Shown here: positions 23,168-29,497 of the stretch, piece after piece
Layout: each line of letters starts with the position of its first letter
How positions within the stretch are numbered: position 1 is the stretch's first letter
Position numbers and translations under genes: made by a program
IMG/VR virus record: IMGVR_UViG_3300033146_000614
Span: 1 to 38,598 of that record
Source of the DNA: a virus
Length of the DNA stretch: 38,598 bases
Strand: one strand, 5' to 3'
The notes under the pieces: model-generated
Told to the model about the DNA's origin: nothing
Seen by the model: the letters and a program-made list of their open reading frames with translations, nothing else
Database searches by the model: none

Positions 23168-23881
23168 ATGATAATGAAAAGAAAAACATTTGGAGGATTA
23201 AGGAATAAGGTTAGGGGGCATACATATAGAGTAGCACCAGGAGCAAAGGAAATTAATCTTAACAAAGTAGTTAAAAGTAAGTCTGTTATAGAACCAATAT
23301 ATAAAGACGGTGAGGGTTTAATAACAATTAGAGCATTAAGAGATCTTGAATTTTGTGAAACATTTAATGACTTAAAGAATTCCAAGTCATTTGCTGAGAA
23401 TGTTAAATATATTAGAGATACAAAAATTCAAAATGGTACGATATATTACACATTTGATGGTAATAAATGGGTTCCACAAGTAGATATAGCAACACTATAT
23501 TACCCAGCATTCACATTAAAACCACTATGGGAAAAATACAAAGAATATAATAAACATTGGAAAATTAAGATCAGAGATGAAGAATTCGCGAGGGTTAAAG
23601 CTGAAAAAGCTGAAAGAATAGCAAAAAATCACGAAGTTATTAAACAACGTGAAATTCGAAAAGCTGAAGAAGCTAAACTCATTAATGAACCCGTTGAAGA
23701 ATCTAAACCCGTTGAAGAATCTAAACCCGTTAAAGAATCTAAACCCGTTGAAGAATCTAAACCCGTTGAAGAATCTAAACCCGTTGAAGAATCTAAACCC
23801 GTTGAAGAATCTAAACCCGTTGAAGAATCTAAACCCGTTGAAGAATCAAACAAAGAAAGAACAAAACAAAAAAATAAATAA
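23168..23881 (+). CDS. Virion-type protein with VEESKP repeat tail, 237 aa
   Basis: The N-terminal 150 residues form a distinct domain (KTFGGLRNKVRGHTYRVAPGAKEINLN; IRALRDLEFCETFNDLKNSK; GTIYYTFDGNKWVPQVDIATLYYPAF). A charged helix follows, then about nine copies of the hexapeptide VEESKP encoded by an 18-bp tandem repeat. The repeat unit contains AAACCCGTT, the octamer dispersed elsewhere in the window. AAGGAG precedes tandem start ATGs (23168, 23174). Located after the neck-like gene, so probably structural; family unknown. Confidence 0.6.
   Translation: MIMKRKTFGGLRNKVRGHTYRVAPGAKEINLNKVVKSKSVIEPIYKDGEGLITIRALRDLEFCETFNDLKNSKSFAENVKYIRDTKIQNGTIYYTFDGNKWVPQVDIATLYYPAFTLKPLWEKYKEYNKHWKIKIRDEEFARVKAEKAERIAKNHEVIKQREIRKAEEAKLINEPVEESKPVEESKPVKESKPVEESKPVEESKPVEESKPVEESKPVEESKPVEESNKERTKQKNK
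23692..23848 (+). repeat. 18-bp tandem repeats inside a coding region
   Basis: About nine head-to-tail copies of GTTGAAGAATCTAAACCC, nearly identical at the DNA level (one copy has GTTAAAG). The near-identity of synonymous positions suggests recent expansion by slippage. There are no spacers, so this is not a CRISPR array. Confidence 0.95.
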
Positions 23882-23884
23882 ATA

Positions 23885-23919
23885 AATAATCAACCCATTC
23901 CAATTGGGTTGGTTATTTT
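23885..23919 (+). terminator. Probable terminator hairpin
   Basis: AATAATCAACCCA (23885-23897) pairs with TGGGTTGGTTATT (23905-23917), a 13-bp stem with one G-U pair and a 7-base loop, followed by only a short T stretch. It may act in both directions. It separates the repeat-tailed gene from the HNH gene. Confidence 0.7.
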
Positions 23920-23938
23920 AATGATAATTGGAGTTTAA

Positions 23939-24457
23939 ATGATAGAACGATTCAAGGTTTGTGCTAAATGTAAGAGCGTTAAGGAAGTATATAACTTCTC
24001 AAAGGATAAGAGTAGTAAAGATGGGTTACAATCTATATGTAAAAAATGCGTTAAAAAATATAAACATTCCTATTATAGAAAGAATAAAGATGCTATTTCT
24101 AAAAAGAAGAAGGATTTTTATGCCAAACATAAACATACACCGGTTGAATCCAAAAAGCGATATATTGTGAATATAAAGAATAAACGGGATATGTTGATAG
24201 GTTTAGCAGGTGACAAATGTTGTAAATGTGGATTTTCTGATAAGATATGTTTGGAATTTCACCATGTAAACCCCAAGACTAAAAAATTCGGTCTTCATGG
24301 TTACAATTTGATAAATCCTAATAATGATATATTAGGTGAATTTGAGAAATGTATTTTGTTATGTTCTAACTGTCATAAAATAGAACATCACATGATATCA
24401 GAGGTAAACAGTATGGGAATCGGTTTAATGGAAAAAAAAAGCAACAAAATGTCTTAG
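23939..24457 (+). CDS. HNH homing endonuclease
   Basis: A 172-residue free-standing endonuclease. The N-terminus has a four-Cys zinc knuckle (CAKCKSVKEVYNFSKDK, then CKKC), common in phage HNH enzymes. The catalytic part has CCKCGFSDKICLEFHHVNP (His-His of the HNH core) and CILLCSNCHKIEHH. It is placed between structural genes after a terminator and looks like a mobile insertion. GGAG lies upstream of the ATG. No sign of damage. Confidence 0.9.
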   Translation: MIERFKVCAKCKSVKEVYNFSKDKSSKDGLQSICKKCVKKYKHSYYRKNKDAISKKKKDFYAKHKHTPVESKKRYIVNIKNKRDMLIGLAGDKCCKCGFSDKICLEFHHVNPKTKKFGLHGYNLINPNNDILGEFEKCILLCSNCHKIEHHMISEVNSMGIGLMEKKSNKMS

Positions 24458-24459
24458 AA

Positions 24460-24468
24460 TAATAAATA
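24460..24468 (+). promoter_or_regulatory. Late-type promoter box TAATAAATA
   Basis: TAATAAATA followed by CTTATGTAAG; drives the 24507 gene, which has a TTAGGAG ribosome site. Confidence 0.68.
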
Positions 24469-24506
24469 CTTATGTAAGATAAAATAAATTAAATTAGGAG
24501 AATAAT

Positions 24507-25058
24507 ATGAGATTTGGTTATCAAACAGATACAATGAGTGAAGTAGGGGTCAATAGCGTAATGCTAGCAGCAGCTACACCTACAGAATTAAAAGCTTTTG
24601 AAGCAGCTGGTAGTTATACCGATGCTAGTTATTCAGATGTTACAAGAGAATTAGTACTTAATACCGTAGTTGGAAATTTGGCTGAAGTTGGTCAGATTAC
24701 TATTACAGACAGTGCAGCAGGAAAACATGTAATTTCTTATAATGGTGTTTCAATGGTCGGAAATACGGCAACACTAAGTGAAGTTAGAATAGATAGTGGA
24801 GACATGTCAGTTGTTGAAGCTAATACACCATCAACATTTACACATACTAAAGTGTTAGCAGATAGAGAAGGTGTAACAGTAATCAATAACTCAGGTGCTG
24901 ATATCGTGGTCGGGTTTAACGCTAATATTGCAACAGCAACACCTTTAGGTATTTTAATTGGAGACGGTGCAGAAAGAGATTTCGCAATAGTCTCAGGAAT
25001 TAAAATATATGCAGAATCAACTGGTGGTGGATTAGTTAACGTTATTGAATGGAAGTAG
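24507..25058 (+). CDS. Putative highly expressed virion protein, 183 aa
   Basis: Ala/Thr/Val-rich beta-type protein (MRFGYQTDTMSEVGVNSVMLAAATPTELKAFEAAGSY; VTVINNSGADIVVGFNANIATATPLGILIGDG) with almost no Lys, unlike its neighbours. Codon use resembles that of the capsid gene. It ends in a small trimeric-looking beta domain. I infer an abundant capsid decoration or fibre-type protein; no family is recognised. It has its own late promoter and shares a terminator (25621-25653) with the next gene. Confidence 0.6.
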   Translation: MRFGYQTDTMSEVGVNSVMLAAATPTELKAFEAAGSYTDASYSDVTRELVLNTVVGNLAEVGQITITDSAAGKHVISYNGVSMVGNTATLSEVRIDSGDMSVVEANTPSTFTHTKVLADREGVTVINNSGADIVVGFNANIATATPLGILIGDGAERDFAIVSGIKIYAESTGGGLVNVIEWK

Positions 25059-25067
25059 GAGGATATT

Positions 25068-25601
25068 ATGTCTGACGAAAAAAGATTAACAACAGAGGAT
25101 TTTTTAGATTCATATAATACTATTCTAGAATCTGAACTATCACAAAAACGTGAAGTTCTGAGAGAACAAGAATTAGCTAATGAAAAAGATGATAAATTAA
25201 GAATTGCAGAAGCTATTAAAGCTAAATTAATCGAAAGAAAAAAAATCAATAAAGCAGCTAAGATTGTAGAAAACAAACAGAAAAAATTAAGAGATGCCGA
25301 AATTAAAAAACAGAAAAAATTAAAAGAAGCTAAAAAGCAAGATATTCTTAGAAAAATTGCAGAAAGGAAGAAGCAAGATATTCTTAAAAAAATTGCAGAA
25401 AGGAAAAATAAAGCGGAAATTAAAAAAAGTAAACCGATGACAGAAAATAAACAATCCGTTAGGGTTGGAATGCTTTTAGAATCTGAGAATAAAAAGAAAT
25501 TACAAGTTTATAAAGAGTCTATGACTCATTTCTATATGAAAGAGCTTGGAACAGAAAAAAAATTCAGAATTGCAAAAGAAAAAGTAGAAGCTACTTATTA
25601 A
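25068..25601 (+). CDS. Lys-rich helical protein with two internal protease sites
   Basis: A 177-residue protein. Residues 20-135 are a Lys/Glu/Ala/Ile-rich helix including two near-identical units KKQDILRKIAER/KKQDILKKIAER (about 89-112). The helix is flanked by two L-E-S-E contexts, NTILE-SE (residue 21) and GMLLE-SE (residue 138), both fitting prohead-protease cleavage. A basic central fragment could thus be freed inside the head, like T4 internal proteins. Expression is probably high (own late promoter shared with 24507, AGGAG site, terminator after it). Confidence 0.62.
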   Translation: MSDEKRLTTEDFLDSYNTILESELSQKREVLREQELANEKDDKLRIAEAIKAKLIERKKINKAAKIVENKQKKLRDAEIKKQKKLKEAKKQDILRKIAERKKQDILKKIAERKNKAEIKKSKPMTENKQSVRVGMLLESENKKKLQVYKESMTHFYMKELGTEKKFRIAKEKVEATY

Positions 25602-25620
25602 CATAGTAGTTAATTAGATG

Positions 25621-25653
25621 AAGGGATTGACGTTTGTCAGTCCCTTTTTTTTT
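25621..25653 (+). terminator. Intrinsic terminator
   Basis: AAGGGATTGAC (25621-25631), loop GTTT, GTCAGTCCCTT (25636-25646), an 11-bp stem with one G-U pair, then T to 25653. Similar in build to the capsid terminator. Confidence 0.92.
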
Positions 25654-25659
25654 ATTCGA

Positions 25660-25668
25660 TAATAAATA
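25660..25668 (+). promoter_or_regulatory. Late-type promoter box, leaderless spacing
   Basis: TAATAAATA with ATG exactly 5 bases downstream (ATTAT between) and no ribosome site. Confidence 0.68.
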
Positions 25669-25673
25669 ATTAT

Positions 25674-26549
25674 ATGGAATTTAGAATAATTGAGAGTTAT
25701 ATAGATTCACAACGCGAGTCATTGAGTCCTTATGTTTGGACTAATCGTGAATTAAATAGTGATATAAGAGAAGATATATTATCACTAATATCTAATGTCC
25801 ACAATATATTAGATATATACATATCTGGAAGTATAACAACAGAATATTGGGTTGATGACACAGATGTAGATATTACAGTGTTTGTTAAACCTGGGTCTGA
25901 TATGGAGATATATAGGGATATATCTAGGAAATTAAATGGTAGTTATGTAATAGGTAAACATCCAGTAAACTTTTTTTTTAGGGATGACAATATTGGGGAG
26001 ACATTCACAGATGGTTTATATAGTTTAATCAAAGATGAATGGATAAAAGAACCAACACAAATCAACGATTTATTTAACTACTTAGATGAACCATATAAAT
26101 TAGCTAAAAATATATCTAATAAATTAGACATTGATTTATTAGAGATTGAAGAAAGTATTTATAGTATAATAGATGTTATAACTGATAATAAGAGATGGAG
26201 ATGGAATCTGGCTAGTGTAAATAATGACATAAGTGATTTCAATTTAAGGGGAGTAAATAAAGAGATTATCAAATTAGAGAATGAAATTGAAGAATATATA
26301 TCTGATTTCTCTGTGATAAAAAACAAAAGATTAGACGCGTTTTCCAGAGCCTTGGATGGTGGTGACCTTGACATAGTGAATAAGTATAAAACTAGGAATC
26401 TATTACCGGACGCATTGATTTATAAATATATAACTAAATGGTTATATTCATCGTGGTATAACTTATTTATGGATGTTATGAAAGATGGGATAATTGAAGT
26501 TGGTGAAATAAATGTTATATGGAAAAAATTTATAAATTTTTTCGAATAG
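25674..26549 (+). CDS. Nucleotidyltransferase-fold protein with capsid-targeting-like leader
   Basis: A 291-residue protein. Residues 1-7 are MEFRIIE, the shared leader with an I-I-E site. The nucleotidyltransferase motif follows: ISGSITTEYWVDDTDVDITVFV, with G52-S53 and D64-x-D66, and HPVNFFF as the strand expected to bear or neighbour the third carboxylate. The C-terminal two thirds are helical (KAP/OAS-like helical part, around KRWRWNL and LPDALIYKYITKWLYSSWYN). If the leader works as in T4, this enzyme would be packaged and injected with the DNA. Transcription begins 5 bases before ATG from a late box. Substrate unknown. Confidence 0.65.
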   Translation: MEFRIIESYIDSQRESLSPYVWTNRELNSDIREDILSLISNVHNILDIYISGSITTEYWVDDTDVDITVFVKPGSDMEIYRDISRKLNGSYVIGKHPVNFFFRDDNIGETFTDGLYSLIKDEWIKEPTQINDLFNYLDEPYKLAKNISNKLDIDLLEIEESIYSIIDVITDNKRWRWNLASVNNDISDFNLRGVNKEIIKLENEIEEYISDFSVIKNKRLDAFSRALDGGDLDIVNKYKTRNLLPDALIYKYITKWLYSSWYNLFMDVMKDGIIEVGEINVIWKKFINFFE

Positions 26550-26558
26550 GTGGTTAAT

Positions 26559-26705
26559 ATGTCAGTATTATTAAATTGTGATGAATGTAATAAACAAGTT
26601 GAAGACGCTTATACACAGGATAACGGGAATAGACTATGTATAAGATGTCTAGAGTTGAAATTGAAGGATAAATTTAGTAATAAATTAGATTCTAAAAAAA
26701 AGTAA
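26559..26705 (+). CDS. Small zinc-ribbon protein, 48 aa
   Basis: ATG follows AGGTGG by 5 bases. The sequence MSVLLNCDECNKQVEDAY then RLCIRCLELKLK has two CxxC pairs 20 residues apart, a compact zinc ribbon, followed by a Lys-rich tail. Possible nucleic-acid or RNA-polymerase binding; no family named. Confidence 0.6.
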   Translation: MSVLLNCDECNKQVEDAYTQDNGNRLCIRCLELKLKDKFSNKLDSKKK

Positions 26706-26716
26706 CCATTATGTGG

Positions 26717-26722
26717 TATAAT
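26717..26722 (+). promoter_or_regulatory. Extended -10 box with leaderless spacing
   Basis: TGTGGTATAAT (TG-n-TATAAT) with ATG 6 bases after the box. No convincing -35 and no palindrome. Confidence 0.65.
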
Positions 26723-26728
26723 AATATT

Positions 26729-26836
26729 ATGAGAAAATTTATTAATTGGTTAATATTCCGAGATGGTTTAGAACTAGTATTATATGTATTGTTAACTATA
26801 CTAACTATAATAATGGTTCTTTTAGGTGGTGGATAA
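26729..26836 (+). CDS. Tiny membrane protein, 35 aa
   Basis: MRKFINWLIFRDGLELVLYV then a continuous hydrophobic stretch LLTILTIIMVLLGGG: one membrane span with basic residues first. Starts 6 bases after a TATAAT box without ribosome site; its stop abuts the next ATG. Confidence 0.5.
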   Translation: MRKFINWLIFRDGLELVLYVLLTILTIIMVLLGGG

Positions 26837-27046
26837 ATGGAAGATTTTAAGGAAGTAAAGGTCTATAAAAGTAATGACAATATATCAATACCATATATAA
26901 GAATATCTGAAGTCGATGTTAAAATAAAAGATGATCTTAGAAAATGGTTGATCGGTCAAACAATACCATGGATTGCTGATATTAAACCTATGGACGCAGT
27001 ATATGAATGGGATTACAACAGATTTATTAAAACATTAATTTCGTAA
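26837..27046 (+). CDS. Hypothetical early protein, 69 aa
   Basis: GGTGG lies just before the ATG. The product (DFKEVKVYKSNDNISIPYIRISEVDVKIKDDLRKWLIGQTIPWI...DAVYEWDYNRFIKTLIS) looks like a small folded domain with strands then helices; no motif known. Several tailed phages carry short proteins with a similar LRxWLxGQTxPxI...DAVYxxDYxRF pattern. Confidence 0.6.
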   Translation: MEDFKEVKVYKSNDNISIPYIRISEVDVKIKDDLRKWLIGQTIPWIADIKPMDAVYEWDYNRFIKTLIS

Positions 27047-27047
27047 T

Positions 27048-27314
27048 GTGGGATTAATAGATAACGATAAGTTTGTATTTGGTAAAGAATTAAAAGATAA
27101 AATAAAGGTTTTACATAAGTTAGATCGAGATAATACAGTATGTACAAACTGTACAAACTGTTTTATATATGGAAAGATTTGGAATTGTAAAATTTACCCA
27201 AGAGCTAACATATCAATATCAACAATAGGTTTAGAAAAAATACCTGAAGAAATAACTATAACATATAATGGAAGTGTGATATGTTGTAATAATTTCGAAC
27301 GGGTTAAAGGTTAA
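27048..27314 (+). CDS. Cys-rich small protein, family member
   Basis: Start GTG 27048 just after the previous stop; the overlapping ATG at 27045 runs into a stop. The product has DKIKVLHKLDRDNTVCTNCTNCFIYGKIWNCK and ends GSVICCNNFERVKG. This matches the layout of the paralogous family described under 28485: a basic lead-in, CxxC, variable middle, then C-C/D-x-[WF]. Eight Cys in 88 residues (including CxxCxxC) point to metal binding. Confidence 0.6.
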   Translation: MGLIDNDKFVFGKELKDKIKVLHKLDRDNTVCTNCTNCFIYGKIWNCKIYPRANISISTIGLEKIPEEITITYNGSVICCNNFERVKG

Positions 27315-27318
27315 AAAT

Positions 27319-27338
27319 ATACTAAAGTATGTTATAAT
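27319..27338 (+). promoter_or_regulatory. Early-type promoter with palindrome variant
   Basis: Palindrome ATACTAAAGTAT (27319-27330), GT, TATAAT (27333-27338). The arms keep their pairing although both differ from ACACT/AGTGT, a compensatory change that supports a real two-fold site. Confidence 0.75.
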
Positions 27339-27354
27339 ATTGATGGAGGATAAA

Positions 27355-27564
27355 ATGAATATAAAAATTGATAATAAGGGTCATCTACATTATGAGAGAT
27401 GTGGTTCATTCAAACCTGTTATGTGTCCACATAACATACATACTAATTGTGGTGATTGGTGTTCATTATTTGGACAGGTTAAAAAGGCATTACTAACTGT
27501 TAAAGTTGAATTATGTACTAAAACTCTAAAGATATCTAAAGGTATTTTCAATGACGAAAGATAA
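27355..27564 (+). CDS. Cys/His-rich small protein, 69 aa
   Basis: ATG 27355 has GGAGGA at good spacing. The product MNIKIDNKGHLHYERCGSFK then VMCPHNIHTNCGDWCSLFG has C...C-P-H...C..WC, a likely metal site, then a beta/Lys-rich C-terminus. Resembles short phage proteins with a C-P-x(5-9)-C-x2-W-C-P-x-F pattern. Function unknown. Confidence 0.6.
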   Translation: MNIKIDNKGHLHYERCGSFKPVMCPHNIHTNCGDWCSLFGQVKKALLTVKVELCTKTLKISKGIFNDER

Positions 27565-27676
27565 ATGTAAATACTGTGGTAGTGTAATTAATGTTTACGA
27601 ACTACAAGTTTCAGTTGGTAAGAGTAGATTACATTTAAGGTGTATGAAACCATATGAGGAGTTGTATGGTGGATAA
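27551..27676 (+). CDS. Small zinc-ribbon protein, 41 aa
   Basis: Overlaps the previous gene by 14 bases. MTKDKCKYCGSVINVYELQV...RLHLRCMKPYEELYGG has CxxCG near the start and H-L-R-C later, a CCHC-type knuckle. Translation is presumably coupled, since only a weak GGT-type site precedes the ATG. Confidence 0.5.
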   Translation: MTKDKCKYCGSVINVYELQVSVGKSRLHLRCMKPYEELYGG

Positions 27677-27821
27677 AGAGACTATAATAAAAGAATTAAA
27701 AGGTCTAGTAGGTGTCACCGTACATTTAAAGAAGATAATAAATGATATAGAGATTAAGACTAGAATAATATATGAGAAAATACAGGATGGAGATGATAAT
27801 GATAAGGAATATAATAAGTAG
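27666..27821 (+). CDS. Small helical hypothetical protein, 51 aa
   Basis: ATG lies within the end of the previous gene after GAGGAG. Product MVDKETIIKELKGLVGVTVHLKKIINDIEI...YEKIQDGDDND: helical, no motif. Overlaps the next gene's start by 23 bases. Confidence 0.45.
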   Translation: MVDKETIIKELKGLVGVTVHLKKIINDIEIKTRIIYEKIQDGDDNDKEYNK

Positions 27822-28290
27822 GATTTTCAGTGTATTAAAAGCATTCGCTAACAGCAAGACGTCTGAGGAGCGGTTTATACTTGATAATGAATGGATGATG
27901 ATAATATTCTCAAAACTGTGGAACTCTAAACGTGTTATGAATGGGTTAACCGGATATGAACTGGGTAGTTGGTTATATGACACAAGGGGTGATGTACCTT
28001 TACATTGGTGGGTGTCTGAGAAAAAGAATGAATGTTCTCCTGTATTTATACCAGATCAATCAGTGTTAACTGGTTCTGTTCATATACACCCGATAGGTAA
28101 GTCCAGATATGCATCAATGCCTAAAGATACTGATTTTGCTAAGAAATACCATCCAGATAAACCAATGTATATAATATCGAGATACGGAATATATAAATAT
28201 ACAAGTAGTTTAGGTGATGAGAAGGTTATGAGTATTAAGACATTTAGAAACTGGTATATTAACAATGACAGTAAATGGAACAATGATTAG
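27799..28290 (+). CDS. JAMM/MPN-like metalloprotease-type protein
   Basis: Start ATG 27799 has GGAG about 6 bases upstream; earlier ATGs (27772, 27787, 27793) lack one. The 163-residue product has GYELGSWLYD (E54, candidate catalytic Glu), then GSVHIHPIGKSRYASMPKDTDF: H95-x-H97-P with S106 and D110 downstream. JAMM proteins use E, H-x-H-P-x7-S-x2-D; here the Ser-Asp gap is one residue longer, so activity is uncertain. The following strand pair PMYIISRYGIYKYTS fits the fold. Such proteins cleave isopeptide or peptide bonds; the target is unknown. Confidence 0.5.
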   Translation: MIRNIISRIFSVLKAFANSKTSEERFILDNEWMMIIFSKLWNSKRVMNGLTGYELGSWLYDTRGDVPLHWWVSEKKNECSPVFIPDQSVLTGSVHIHPIGKSRYASMPKDTDFAKKYHPDKPMYIISRYGIYKYTSSLGDEKVMSIKTFRNWYINNDSKWNND

Positions 28291-28459
28291 ATTCAATGAT
28301 AATGAAGAAGAATATTATGATATAGTTAGTCAGCGAACCGCTATATCAAGGCAGATAAGAAATGATGAACTAAGATTGGCATTAAGGGTATTGAAACGTT
28401 ATAGTAATGATTATAATATATCAGAATTAATTAAACGAATAGAAAATGACTTAAAATAA
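28265..28459 (+). CDS. Small helical hypothetical protein, 64 aa
   Basis: Overlaps the preceding gene by 26 bases; an alternative in-frame start is ATG 28283. The product (YYDIVSQRTAISRQIRNDELRLALRVLKRYSNDYNISELIKRIENDL) is an all-helical charged protein without known motif. No ribosome site, so coupling is assumed. Confidence 0.45.
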   Translation: MTVNGTMIRFNDNEEEYYDIVSQRTAISRQIRNDELRLALRVLKRYSNDYNISELIKRIENDLK

Positions 28460-28478
28460 CACTAATATGTGTTATAAT
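28459..28478 (+). promoter_or_regulatory. Early-type promoter with palindrome variant, leaderless spacing
   Basis: ACAC-TAATAT-GTGT (28459-28472) directly before TATAAT (28473-28478); ATG 28485 begins 6 bases after the box. Confidence 0.7.
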
Positions 28479-28484
28479 ATAGTC

Positions 28485-28889
28485 ATGAGAAGAGTAGGTA
28501 AAAGATATAAAGAGTTCTTATTGAAACATAAGATAAAGGGTGTTGTGTCAACATGTAAAAACTGTCAGCTATGTCACCATGTCAGAAATCCTGCCCCGTT
28601 AGAACGGGGTAAGATACCAATGTGTGTGACATATGATATGTTCCAGGACAGATTCTTTAAACGTTTAAGGATTGGGTGGAATTCCGATGGTTTTAGGGGG
28701 TTCACAAAACAGGTGAAATATGGTTTTAAATATTTACCTCATTATATTAAGAAGTTCATTATTAACCTAATAATGAAAGATTTCTATGGTTACTATTTAA
28801 GATATAGAAGTGGTGAAAGACTCCCGGTTTGCGACAGGTATTTAGAGTATATACCAGGGCAGATGCCAAAGAGGTGGTATATCAAATGA
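28485..28889 (+). CDS. Cys-rich family protein, long member, 134 aa
   Basis: Leaderless start 6 bases after TATAAT. It begins MRRVGKRYKEFLLKHKIKG then VVSTCKNCQLC and ends its family region with PVCDRYLEYI. This is the pattern of at least nine proteins here: basic [KR]-x-F-x-L-K-x-K-x-x-G, about 5 residues, CxxC, variable loop, C-[DEP]-x-[WFY]. This copy has an insert of about 70 residues between the two halves (FKRLRIGWNSDGF...FIINLIMKDFYGYYLRYRSGE). It likely binds a metal through four Cys. Function unknown. Confidence 0.65.
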   Translation: MRRVGKRYKEFLLKHKIKGVVSTCKNCQLCHHVRNPAPLERGKIPMCVTYDMFQDRFFKRLRIGWNSDGFRGFTKQVKYGFKYLPHYIKKFIINLIMKDFYGYYLRYRSGERLPVCDRYLEYIPGQMPKRWYIK

Positions 28890-29110
28890 GAGAGACTGTA
28901 ATCTGGGAAGATAAATCCACCGGGTTAAAACGGGTTAAAATTATTCCAGATTATAAATTACTAGTAGAACGAGGTTTAAATAATAAGAACTCTGAGAATT
29001 GTGATACTTGTAGGAACGAAGAATGTAAATACACAGGATATAAACCATTAGTTTGTGGTAAAGAAGGTAAGTTATTCAATTGGTGTGAGGATTATGAAGC
29101 GGGAATATGA
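28886..29110 (+). CDS. Cys-rich family protein, 74 aa
   Basis: ATG overlaps the previous stop (ATGA), with GAGGTGG upstream. Product has RVKIIPDYKLLVERG, then NCDTCRNEECKYTGYKPLVC and NWCEDYEAG: CxxC...C...C...C-E-D-Y. A divergent member of the family seen at 28485, with a different N-terminus (MRETVIWEDKSTGLKR). Confidence 0.6.
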   Translation: MRETVIWEDKSTGLKRVKIIPDYKLLVERGLNNKNSENCDTCRNEECKYTGYKPLVCGKEGKLFNWCEDYEAGI

Positions 29111-29291
29111 GTTCAAACTTAAATATAAACTGACCGGAGTTATATCTTCATGTTACACGTGTAAACATTTTGACACATTTCACAGATATGAAAATAAGAT
29201 ATGTCGTGGGATGAGTATAATATCATATAATTATAAGTTTAACGTATGTGATAATTGGGAGATGTCTAATGGCGTTAATAGACAAAATTAG
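29094..29291 (+). CDS. Cys-rich family protein, 65 aa
   Basis: ATG within the end of the previous gene after GAGG. MKREYEFKLKYKLTGVISSC, YTCKHFDTF, then VCDNWEMS: a textbook member (basic lead, CxxC-x-x-F, C-D-x-W). One further Cys in KICRGMS. Confidence 0.65.
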   Translation: MKREYEFKLKYKLTGVISSCYTCKHFDTFHRYENKICRGMSIISYNYKFNVCDNWEMSNGVNRQN

Positions 29292-29472
29292 ATTAAACCA
29301 AAAACTCAGGAATGTTGTCATGGTTTGTGGTAATTGTGAACGTATATATTCATCAGAGTCTTCACTGGGTTGCCCCAATAGAATGGGTAATATAGAAGAC
29401 ATACATGTAGTAGAATATGATGGTAAAGAATACCACACTTGTGAGAATTGGAAATTAGATGAGGCTTTTTAA
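29269..29472 (+). CDS. Cys-rich family protein, 67 aa
   Basis: GGGAG about 8 bases before ATG. MALIDKIRLNQKLRNVVMVC, GNCERIY, then HTCENWKLDEAF. Same layout as the 29094 product; overlaps it by 23 bases. The stop TAA overlaps the next early-promoter palindrome. Confidence 0.65.
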   Translation: MALIDKIRLNQKLRNVVMVCGNCERIYSSESSLGCPNRMGNIEDIHVVEYDGKEYHTCENWKLDEAF

Positions 29473-29491
29473 CACTAAAGTGTGGTATAAT
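29472..29491 (+). promoter_or_regulatory. Early-type promoter with palindrome, leaderless spacing
   Basis: ACACTAAAGTGT (29472-29483), GG, TATAAT (29486-29491), ATG 6 bases on. The TGTGG before the box also makes an extended -10. Confidence 0.8.
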
Positions 29492-29497
29492 AATATC

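Noticed and set aside
23692-23848. CRISPR-like regular repeats
   Set aside because: Units are directly adjacent with no spacers and are in frame as hexapeptides. No cas genes are present.
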